Shown piece after piece: positions 24,362 through 34,500 of a stretch of DNA of 64,000 nt. The position numbers and the translations under genes were made by a program. The notes below the pieces were generated by a model, which was not told the origin of the DNA, made no database searches, and saw only the letters and a list, made by a program, of their open reading frames with translations. Positions within the stretch are counted from its first letter, which is position 1. Every line of letters begins with the position of its first letter. This DNA is from Pycnopodia helianthoides (Eukaryota; Echinodermata; Asteroidea; Forcipulatida; Asteriidae), in contig JASTWB010000067.1 in assembly GCA_032158295.1 (NCBI GenBank), positions 1 to 64,000 on the forward strand. Direction: 5' to 3'.

Positions 24362-26994
24362 CTAATTTTTTGCAACATTAACCTTGCTATAAATCTTCAC
24401 TGAAATGTAGTCTGCCACTGCCAGCTTCTGCCCATTTGATGTCAATGAGATTCCACGTGGATTGTACAGACCCTGAGCAATACAGCTGAGAAATCTACCC
24501 TCAGTGTCATACTGATGAATATGACCAGTGTTTAACCCATTGCACACTGCAATGTAGATAGCTGCACTGTCACAACAAACACCTCTGCAGTATGCAACTT
24601 GCTGTCCATTGATAGTCGGATTAATGGAGAAAAGAGTAGTTCCATTGGAAACCATGTCAACTTGATTTTGGTCCCAACCACTGACTAAAACTCTATCCTT
24701 GCTGCCAATGGCCAAGAACCAAGGTTGTGTCTTAACTGAAACAGTGTCAATGAGTGAACCATCCCTGGAACTGTGTTTAGTTATAACTGACCTCTTCACA
24801 TCCCCCACAATGATTGTATCCTTCATGACTGCTACACTGCGGAGGCGTACTGCTGTCTTGCCCACTTTACTATGAGGCACTGTGTAGAACTCCAATCCCT
24901 TTGTGCCATTCTTATTGTACATCTTGACAGAGTTGCCTCCATCTACAACCACTAACTGATTCTGGAATGCAGCAACAGCCCAAGGGTCTGGAAAACAAAT
25001 GAACAAATGGATAGGAGTCAATACAATGATCATTTATTTGCAAATTACTTACAACCTATGTAACTTGCTTTTGCAAAAAAATACAAAAGACATTATTATT
25101 AAAATGCATTTGTTCCTATGTTGTAAAAGCCATTTTCACTTTGCTAATAATTCACACAGCACCTACATGTAACTATGACAAACAGTAAATCAACAACATA
25201 ACCCTGTTGATATTAGCAAGGTGGCTACTATCAAGAGAAAACTGGTATTGAATTCATTCTTTTAAAATATTATTTTCAGATTTTACCTAAAACACATTAA
25301 TTGTTGTTATTTATTCATTTAGTATTATAAACTTCTTTTGTTTGTGGTGTTGATTAGAGGAATGTAAAAATCCTGAATGACAGCAGATAGAGTGGATTCA
25401 GTGATCATGCATGGATTAATGCAGCTCTAGCCTACAAGGTACAGTGGAATAGGAATAATCAATAAATTTCATGACAGATATTTTGACTACAAGTAAACCT
25501 TTTATTGATCACAAATATGGTCTGATTTGTGTACATCATTTTAATAATTGACTTGAGTTGATGACTTCAAAACTACCTTGAAAAAACGTTTACTTATTTT
25601 CATGGATTACCCTTTGACTGTCACCTTGATAACCAATCATGAGTACTTTTTACACTGCATTTGAACTGAGATTTACAACAACATTAACACCTCTAAATAA
25701 ATGACTTTTTAAAGAACTTACGTTGTGACACTTGGATAGTTCTCTTCTGGTGTCCCTTAGTGTCATAGATTACTACTCTGTTATTATAGTAGTCTGCCAC
25801 TGCCATCTCATCCCCAGGTACAGAGGCATCAATACCAATAGCCCCATTGAGTCCTTCAACACACTCCAAACCAAGCTCCCACCTTGGTGCCTTTATGATC
25901 ATATTACCCAGGGTGATATCACAAACCCCTGGGTTGAACTTCAGATGGGAGAGGGTGGAATCTATCTTGGGTTGATTTTGATCTCTGAGTAAAGTCAATT
26001 CCTTACTGACAGTAGGATAGAGTGCAAGGAAGTCAGGAGCTGATGAATTGTTGCTGATATCTTTGGCAGTCTGCAGTGATTGCTGTATTTGATGTGAGTT
26101 TACACTCACTGTTTGCTCATATTCCTCCAATTTCTTGTTCTGATCTTTGTGGATGGCTTTTATTTCATCCATGATGCGACTCTCTTGAGCTGTTATCTCA
26201 GCCCTGATCTCATCAGCTCTGTTCTTCACCTCTGCCATGGTTCTCTCAACTGCAATGTCTAAGTTGTCTTTCATTGTTGAGACAGTTGCTTGAGATTGGT
26301 CAAGGTTCTTCAGGATTTCTTCAAGGGGAGTAATGAGTTGAGCCAATGACTGTTTATATGTGGATGAGGCTTGGTTGCAGTCAATATACTCATGTTGTGG
26401 ATTACGGTGATCTATGACAGTACAAGCTTGGCAAATCATCACATCACATGTTGTACAATAGAACCACATGACTTCACCTTCATGAGTCTGGCATTCTGGA
26501 CGACGTTTTTGTTTTCTCTTTTTCATTGCAATCTTCCCATCACTAATGTCTTTCCAAGTAGCAACTGTGTGGCTTGACGATGCTGGAATTTTGTTGTGTA
26601 TTTCATTGCAGTTTGCACAGATGATCATGGGGCAGTCAAAACAGAAATGTGTTGCCTCATTTTCCTCCTTGCATAATTTACAAATCAACTTGCTGTTTTC
26701 AGATGAGCTGACCTGCTGTAGTTGCAGTGCAAGACCAGTTAAAATGAAGTTAGTCTTGAAATCCTGAACACCTGTCTGAGGAAGTTGCGTCTCTTTTCGA
26801 CACAAAGGACAAATAAGCATCTTAGCATCTTTGTAGTTGGTAGTGTGGTATTCAAGTAAACAGTGTTCACAGAAGCTATGAAGACAGTCCAGTAGTTTGG
26901 GTTCTGTGTACTCCTCTTGGCAAATACTGCACTCCAGATAATCCTTTCTGATTTTTTCTAGAGCTGAAACCTTTACTCGTTTAGAAGATGCCAT
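24362..26994 (-). CDS. TRIM-family protein: RING, two B-boxes, coiled coil, NHL-like repeats
   Basis: Two coding exons, 26994-25722 (donor C/GTAAGT) and 24987-24362 (acceptor TTTTCCAG), join in phase 1 to give 632 aa. A second acceptor (TTTATTTCCAG) six bases upstream of the ATG implies a spliced 5' leader. A RING finger begins at Cys22 (CSIC, CLHSFCEHC, CPLC, to about residue 66). B-box-like fingers follow at about 105-145 and 167-205, then a coiled coil at about 210-335. The C-terminal 270 residues resemble NHL-type beta-propeller repeats (phrases such as MAVADYYNNRVVIYDTKG and LAVADYISVKIY). Known relatives are E3 ubiquitin ligases, sometimes binding RNA or acting in innate immunity; the substrate here is unknown. 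A Penelope-like end abuts the stop codon, so the last residues may not be ancestral. Confidence 0.88.
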
Positions 26995-27000
26995 TTTGAT

Positions 27001-28312
27001 CTGGAAATAAAATCAAAAGAGCAAAAACAATTATAAAAGAATTACCATTCAGTTTGCACAAATCAATTTCAGTAAACATCAGTTCCTAGATTACATCAAA
27101 TTGGTCCCTGCACTGTACATTATTGTGGGAATGCAATGAAACATATCATACATTCTAAGAAAAATGAAGTTCTTTTGATGTACCTTTTTGAACAGAAATC
27201 AAACACCCAATAGCATCCATTCAGTCAATAATTGTTATCAGTTTTCAGGATGTACATGGTGAGATTTATTTTATTTTTTCAATCTGAAGACAACTACAGA
27301 AAGCTAGTCGAAACAATAATCCAGAACAAACTAAGAGCTTTTTGTTAAGCCAACACTCCTCCCAACATGCCCAACATAGTTTGGTTCACATGGTTGTATC
27401 AGCAAGAGTTAACAAGTAACCAATCAATGTATTTCATACATTGTTATCAGTTTTATTATTCACACTATATTAACTTGTACTAGTACTCAAGGTCCAAGTA
27501 TTTATACTCAGGGGTACTTTGTTTTCGACCAAACCTAATTTTTGTTGTGTTGTCTCATTAGATTTATCTATATTTCGATGATGAACAATTAAGTAAACTA
27601 ACAATTTTGTTCCGCTGCATGTCTTTACAATCACTTTGTTTGCAACTTGAGGAGAGCTCTACAAGAGTTTAGAACTAATAGTCTGGATATGACACATTAT
27701 AGTGCCCTATATGAGATACACAAAATAAAAAAACAGAGGGGGGGGGACATTTGATATAGAGGTCGTCACACTCAAAAATTGGGGGTGGGGACGTGTCCCC
27801 CTGTCTCCCCCCCAGGATTGATGCCCATGACTTGATAAAAGGAAGAAGAAAAAGTTCCCATAAATACTTCTGGTATTTGATGTTGTCATGTGAGAAATTT
27901 GAGTAGGCACTGACTGTGTAAAGCAAAACCTTGGCTGAAAATCTGCCATGGTTTGCTGGAAGTTGTCAGACTTACTTCTCATTGAGCCGACTGTAACGTT
28001 GAACAATGGGGGCAGCCTGTCCATTCTTGTGTGCCACATTTGTACAACAGGACAAAGGTCTGGAATCAGGGGTTACACAGAACCTGCTGTCATTTTATTT
28101 TGTAGGAAGAGAGACCTATAGTTTAACTACCCTACATATACCTCACGGCATACAGTAATAAAGGATTTCACTAAACAATAGTATGCATCTAGAATGAGTG
28201 TATCGACTAGTTATAAAAGATCTAGACATTGAAAACACTCGGCATGAATGGAAGAAGAAACAAAATAGCAAGTTTTGCAGTGTATTATGATTGGCATGGA
28301 GGCAAGGGGAGA
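27001..28312. other. Region upstream of the TRIM gene, no gene recognised
   Basis: It must contain the 5' leader exon(s) and promoter of the TRIM gene, but I cannot place them. A fragment at about 27640-27720 (TTGAGGAGAGCTCTACAAG, ATATGAGATACA) has a relative at about 54565-54635, so it is a dispersed repeat. A G/C-run tract lies at 27735-27815. Confidence 0.45.
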
Positions 28313-28565
28313 GTGAGACGCTAGGTGAATGCGAGACATAGTTGTATAGGGGGATGGATGGGATGAAGGGGAGGAAGGGGGAGGGGGATGTTAATGTTAT
28401 TGGTGTAAATGAGGGTAGTGTTAGGGGTTAGGAAGAGGGATTGAAGTGGTTGAAGGTAGTATAAGGGAGGGTGTGGAGGAGGGTGATGAAGGTAATGTAT
28501 GAGGTATAAGAAGGGGATATGAGGTAGGGGTATGGGAAGGGGTTAGTAGTGTTGGGAGGGGTATA
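28313..28565. repeat. Purine-rich, G-skewed low-complexity tract
   Basis: About 250 bp are almost free of C on the plus strand, composed of GGAT/GGAA/GGTT/GAGG words. It includes one TTAGGGGTTAGG stretch but no regular telomeric repeat. No coding potential. Confidence 0.8.
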
Positions 28566-28830
28566 TGTGGGTGGTACAGTACTGCCAAGAATTATTTGGC
28601 ACACGAACACGGTTTTCGCAAACCACGAAACATTATAATGAGGTTCATCCAATCTCGTTCCGTGTTTTATTCCAACGAATATCGTGTTTTACAACAGTGG
28701 GGGGATTAGCAACCGTGTTCACGATCTTGCTGTACACTGTCGTAAACTTCGTGTTACCATCGTGTTCGTGTTTCCCATTCCTGTGGTTTTTGCCAGCACA
28801 GCACAGCCTATAGACTAAAGGTGTGAATGA
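28566..28830. mobile_element. Candidate short DNA element rich in CGTGTTCGTG words
   Basis: The words CACGAACACGG, CGTGTTCACG and CGTGTTCGTG recur in both orientations. The edges carry inverted TTGGCACACGAACACG-like and CGTGTTCGTGTTTCCC-like sequence. Boundaries and target duplication are not clear, so this is only a candidate. Confidence 0.35.
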
Positions 28831-28883
28831 GATCAATAGACCTCAATAAACAAGTCTTCAAGTGCATACAAAGTACGTTTAGG

Positions 28884-29150
28884 CAAGTTAACAATGTCCG
28901 ACCTCCCCTCTTTGTTAAATTTTTGCCGTTCTGGAACAAATGCATTAAAAAAATTTTGTTTAAATGGTAGAATGTCCATATTCCGTTTTTTAATATTGCC
29001 GGCATTCGAGTATTGAGGAACATTTTTTTACAAGTTAATAATGTCCGACCTCCCCTCTTTGTTATATTTTTTCCGTTCTGAAACAAATGCATTTAAACAA
29101 TTTTTTTTAACGGTAAAATGTCCGTATTCCGTCTTTTAATATTGCCGGTG
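28884..29150. repeat. Local tandem duplication, ~150-bp period
   Basis: The segment at 28884-29003 recurs at 29033-29150. Shared landmarks are ATGTCCGACCTCCCCTCTTT, CCGTTCTG, ACAAATGCATT and TTTTAATATTGCCGG. Confidence 0.9.
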
Positions 29151-30991
29151 AGTTGCGGCGATGATGACGTGATTTAACGGCCGATGGACACCAAAGCCTG
29201 TGTGTGTGTGTGTGCGGGTCGTATAAATAGTCGAGTTTGGCGTTCCCACTCTTCTACCCGTATGTTGAACCAGTGTTCTCCACACGTGGGTTTCCGAAGT
29301 TTAAGACCGCCCTGCTAAAGAATTGGTCGCCCTGCTACAATAATTGCCGCCCTGCCAAACATTTAAAATCAAGTGAACACAACTTCAATTGCAGCGCGGA
29401 ACGGACGTGTAAGTTCTCTTGCGAGAAAGATTTTTCCCGCCGGGGCGCCCACTCCAAATGAAGGCCAAGTTTGGTGAGCTCCCTGACCGCCAAACTGCTG
29501 CATTGCGATCTACCATGGAGGTACAGATATAGAAATTTCTACATCCATGGATCTACCACAGCTCTAGTTGACGGCCGTAGTAAACGGTACATCGTGTGGC
29601 TCTGCATCAAAAAAGTCTCAACAAATATAATGCACCAGTAAAATGAAACGAAGAGCATATCTGTCGTTTTGTATGAAAAAAATCGGTTCCACTTCAATTT
29701 TAAAAAGATAAATTTGTACGTAAAAAATAGCTTCAAAAAGAAAGAAAACAAGTCACAAAAACACGGCAGATTGTCCCGTTATCAATGTCGCCAACAGTCC
29801 CCAAATAGTATGGATAGATTATTTTCTACATGGAAATGTTAAAAGCGAGACCGGATCGTACCTAGTCCAGGCAGTCAGGATACAGCGATTTCCACCGATA
29901 GTCCAAATCTCCCGTTACGAAAAAACACCCTTAGACAGCAAGGTTTTCCTGCACAGTGATTGGCTGACGATGACATCATTGATAGGAGGTTGAGCCTGCT
30001 GTTTTTCGTGGGTTTCGCTCGTCCCCAGCGCCTTGCCTTAAAACCAAAGGCGCTGGGGATGGGCAAACGTATCGTTAACGTTAATGCTCAGTCCCATCAT
30101 GCATCACACTCACACTGCAAGCACTGTACGCATGACGTACTTCCTGAACAAGAATCTGTGCAAGCTGATTAGCCCATCCCAGCGGTCCTGGATAGGCCGC
30201 TGGGACCGAGCTAAATCGTGGGTATGGTGCCCCGACCAATAAAAGTCGGAGAAGTAGTTTTTGTAAAAAAATTAACCCCCACTTGAGATTTAAAAAACAA
30301 CAACCTAACTGTATATTGTCTGCTTCAACTTTATTTAAAGCAACACATTTGAAGGCTCGCATTTATTTTAATTTTTTTCACAACAAGAGGCTCAAATATA
30401 ATTGTTAAAATTTGCAAATTAATGCTGCAATTAAAAGAGTGGCCTTGGTAAAACTGTGGAGAAACACTTGTATTAAATCACCTTAATTAATATTATCGGG
30501 ACTTTACGTCTTCTTGTTTTGTTTCAGTTTAAATATTTTTTGGAAGCTTTAAGAAGGATTATTTTTTCTGATTCTCTCAGAGTTCGTGGGTCAAATCAAA
30601 TGTGTGCAGCAAACTCAGTTACTTAAAAAATGGAGATTAATGACTACTAAATCACTTCTTTGATAATCGACAGTTGTTTTATTTGACAATAAAAACTCTA
30701 ACATTACCATTATCTCTAACAATCAAAAAGTCAACCTTATTTGGAATGCGAAGTAAAATTAATTAAAAAGAAAAGGGCAGGCAAAACTCATGAGGAGGAT
30801 TAATCGCAAAACACTGCCTCAATAAAAAAACATGTTTCATGAATTAAAATATATCAATACGATGACAATACTACATAGTTTGGAAAAAGATATACATGTA
30901 CAAATTAACTTATTGAAAAAACTTGGACCTGAAGGTAGAAAAATTCCCATTAATTTTTTTCATTCTTAGGGCATCATTTGATTTTGTGATA
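29151..30991. other. Non-coding interval with two GC-rich hairpins
   Basis: No gene was supported. A CpG-containing part (29155-29480) has words shared with the transposon at 8186 (GCGTTCCCACT). A strong hairpin at 30015-30059 has arms CCCCAGCGCCTT and AAGGCGCTGGGG. A second at 30177-30206 has arms CCCAGCGG and CCGCTGGG. The rest is AT-rich. Confidence 0.5.
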
Positions 30992-31563
30992 AATATCCTC
31001 TAGTTTCATACAAACCAGGAATCATTTGATACTTTTAACTGCATGAAGTCATGGAAACATGTAGTAATATTCAATTCAGGTTGAATTGAGCAATCACCAG
31101 ACAATTACTTTCAGAAGTAATGTAAATCAAATTTTAAGGAATAAGATGAACTGTTTTCCTCTATTTAAATCATAAGAATAGAAAAATGTTTTCCTCTTTT
31201 GAAATCATAAGAATAGAAAACATGTATTAAACATTGAAGTAATTATGCAATAATTAACTTAATATCCTCTAGTTTCATACAAACCAGGAATCATTTGATA
31301 CTTTTAACTGCTGAAGGCATGAAAACAATATTCAATTCAGGTTGAATTGAGCAACCACTTTCAGAAGTAACTAAATCAAATTTTAAGGAATACGATGAAC
31401 TGTTTTCCTCTTTTGAAATCATAAGAATTGAAAACATGTATTATACATTGAAGTAATCACGCAATAATTAACTTAGTAACTAAAAGTAAAAACAAGTATT
31501 TGAATTATTGATTAAACTCATAAAATGAAATGAAAACGATTTGAACTTGGTTTTATTATCAAA
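30992..31563. repeat. Local tandem duplication, ~270-bp period
   Basis: The segment starting at 30992 (ATATCCTCTAGTTTCATAC) recurs from 31262, with shared GGAATCATTTGATACTTTTA, TTCAATTCAGGTTGAATTGA and TGAACTGTTTTCCTC. A third partial copy of the TTTTCCTCT...AATCATAAGAAT word is present. It lies just downstream of the stop of the Tudor-BEN gene and may include its 3' untranslated region. Confidence 0.85.
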
Positions 31564-34500
31564 TCACAGTTTGGCTAATCTTGAAAGGTGCCTACTATAT
31601 GAGTCAATAGAAACAACACAGTTTTGCCAAATGGTTTCTATTTGAGAAAAGGGGGCTGGTGCCAGCTTGAAAACAGCATCTTTCGAAGCTGATAACCGAG
31701 ATTTGTCTAGGCTAGACTTTCCTCTTACCCCCCTGCAGTTAGCTCCCACCCTTTCGGAATCCAAAAATAAGCAGGACGCCAGCTTTCTCGCAATAACCAC
31801 ATGTTCTGGCACATACTTCATAAACTTAGCAAGTATATCATCTTTAACAACAAATTCAACAGACCCGTCATCATTTGAAAAAGTGTCAAATAGATGCATA
31901 ACATCGTCGGGTGATCCTACACTCCGTTCAATTCTCACAGGTCTGCTAACTTTAGCCAAAATAGCTTTCTCCAGTTTAGCTATCCGGCTCTCTAGCATTT
32001 GACAGCCATCGCATTGAAAAACTGATGGGTCACTTATGTCTAGAGAAAGCGATGAATCAGAACTTGAGGTGTTTTCAGCTCTGGGGGTGGAAGATCGCCA
32101 AGCAGGTGAATCGAATGGGTTCGTCAGGGTTGTGGCCGCTCCTCGAGACGACTGGGGCCAAAAATTACTCTGCCCCAATGGTGCTAAAGAGGACATCACG
32201 TGCTGGGACCTGGGCTGTGTAGTTGGCTGAAAAAGAGCTCTGGCCGAAGCAGCCAGTACATTCGATGTAGACTGGTTGGATTGACAAGAGGCCTCAGGAT
32301 GGGTAGTTGGCGGGCAGCGGGCATGGGCCGAAGCAGCCAGTACATTCGATGTAGACTGGTTGGATTGACAAGAGGCCACGGGATGGGTAGTTGGCGGACA
32401 GAGGGCATGGGCCGAAGCAGCCAGTACATTCGATGTAGACTGGTTGGATTGACAAGAGGCCACGGGATGGGTAGTTGGCGGACAGAGGGCATGGGCCGAA
32501 GCAGCCAGTACATTCGATGTAGACTGGTTGGATTGACAAGAGGCCTCGGGATGGGTAGTTGGCGGACAGAGGGCATGGGCCGAAGCAGCCAGTACATTCG
32601 ATGTAGACTGGTTGGATTGACAAGAGGCCACGGGATGGGTAGTTGGCGGACAGAGGGCATGGGCCGAAGCAGCCAGTACATTCGATGTAGACTGGTTGGA
32701 TTGACAAGAGGCCACGGGATGGGTAGTTGGCGGACAGAGGGCATGGGCCGAAGCAGCCAGTACATTCGATGTAGACTGGTTGGATTGACAAGAGGCCACG
32801 GGATGGGTAGTTGGCGGACAGAGGGCATGGGCCGAAGCAGCCAGTACATGCGATGTAGACTGCTTGGATTGACAAGAGGCCACGGGATGGGTAGTTGGTG
32901 GACAGAGGGCATGGGCTGAAGCAGCCAGTACATGCGATGTCGACTGCTTGGATTGACAAGAGGCCACGGGATGGGTAGTTGGCGGGCAGCGGGCATGGGC
33001 CGAAGCAGCCAGTACATGCGATGTAGACTGCTTGGATTGACAAGAGGCCTCGGGATGGGTAGTTGGCGGGCAGCGGGCATGGGCCGAAGCAGCCAGTACA
33101 TGCGATGTCGACTGCTTGGATTGACAAGAGGCCTCGGGATGGGTAGTTGGCGGGCAGCGGGCATGGGCCGAAGCAGCCAGTACATGCGATGTAGACTGCT
33201 TGGATTGACAAGAGGCCACGGGATGGGTAGTTGGCGGATAGAGGGCATGGGCCGAAGCAGCCAGTACATTCGATGTAGACTGGTTGGATTGACAAGAGGC
33301 CACGGGATGGGTAGTTGGCGGACAGAGGGCATGGGCTGAAGCAGCCAGTACATTCGATGTAGACTGGTTGGATTGACAAGAGGCCACGGGATGGGTAGTT
33401 GGCGGACAGAGGGCATGGGCCGAAGCAGCCAGTACATTCGATGTAGACTGGTTGGATTGACAAGAGGCCACGGGATGGGTAGTTGGCGGACAGAGGGCAT
33501 GGGCCGAAGCAGCCAGTACATTCGATGTGGACTGTTTGGATTGACGAGAGGCCACGGGATGGGTAGTTGGCGGGCAGCGGGCATGGGCCGAAGCAGCCAG
33601 TACATGCGATGTAGACTGCTTGGATTGACAAGAGGCCTCGGGATGGGTAGTTGGCGGACAGAGGGCATGGGCCGAAGCAGCCAGTACATGTGATGTAGAC
33701 TGGTTGGATTGACAAGAGGCCACGGGATGACTATGGGATCTTGGCTGGACAGTTGCATCACAGAGGGCCGGGACCGGGGCAAGTAAGGAAGACTGGTCTG
33801 CTGCAGGCTCTTCCTGCTCCATGGACACGTCACTAAGGAGTAGATCTGTGACCTCTTGAAGAGCTAATTTGCCCTCCTCCAACAGTCCGTCAACGTTTTC
33901 GAAGAATGTGTTGTTCTCCACGTCAGAAACTTCGCTTGAAGATGAGGGAGTGGGGGAGCCTGTACTTCGCATAAAAGCTGCCTGAAAGAGATTACACACG
34001 TCACTCATTATTATAGATTGATCCATAAAATAGAAATTATATAGAATTGTTGTCAAAATACAATTATGGACATGACTGCAACTTCTATGTGTTTTGACAT
34101 AAAAGCTGCCTGAAAGAGGATACACCCGTCAATCATTATTATAGATTAATCTATAAAATAGAAATTACAGTATATGGAACTGTTGTCAAAATACAATAAT
34201 GGACATGACTGCAACATCTATGTGTTTTGCCAAATCTTTACAGAACTTGGGTTCAAAATTTGGCATAAGACCAAATTCACACCACAAAACAAACTTGACT
34301 TTGGATTGATTTGAAGTATTTTTTTCTTCCCCTCCTCCCAAATCATAAAATGTCCCCATACATTCGTAATATGCAAAATTGTGGATTCCTGAAATTTGTA
34401 AATTATAGCACACCACTATAAAAGAGGAAAGAGATGTCAAAACAACGTTTATTGGTGGAGCTGAGCTATCGAAACGCGAAAAGGAAAGTCAAACTTGACT

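Noticed and set aside
28313..28565. Interstitial telomere repeat
   Set aside because: Only one TTAGGGGTTAGG word is present; the rest is irregular G-rich sequence.
32196..33833. 545- and 473-codon minus frames and plus frames of up to 239 codons over the 84-bp repeats
   Set aside because: They end at the repeat edges and have no splice support. The frame that continues into the exon-5 acceptor and the BEN-like end is the credible one.
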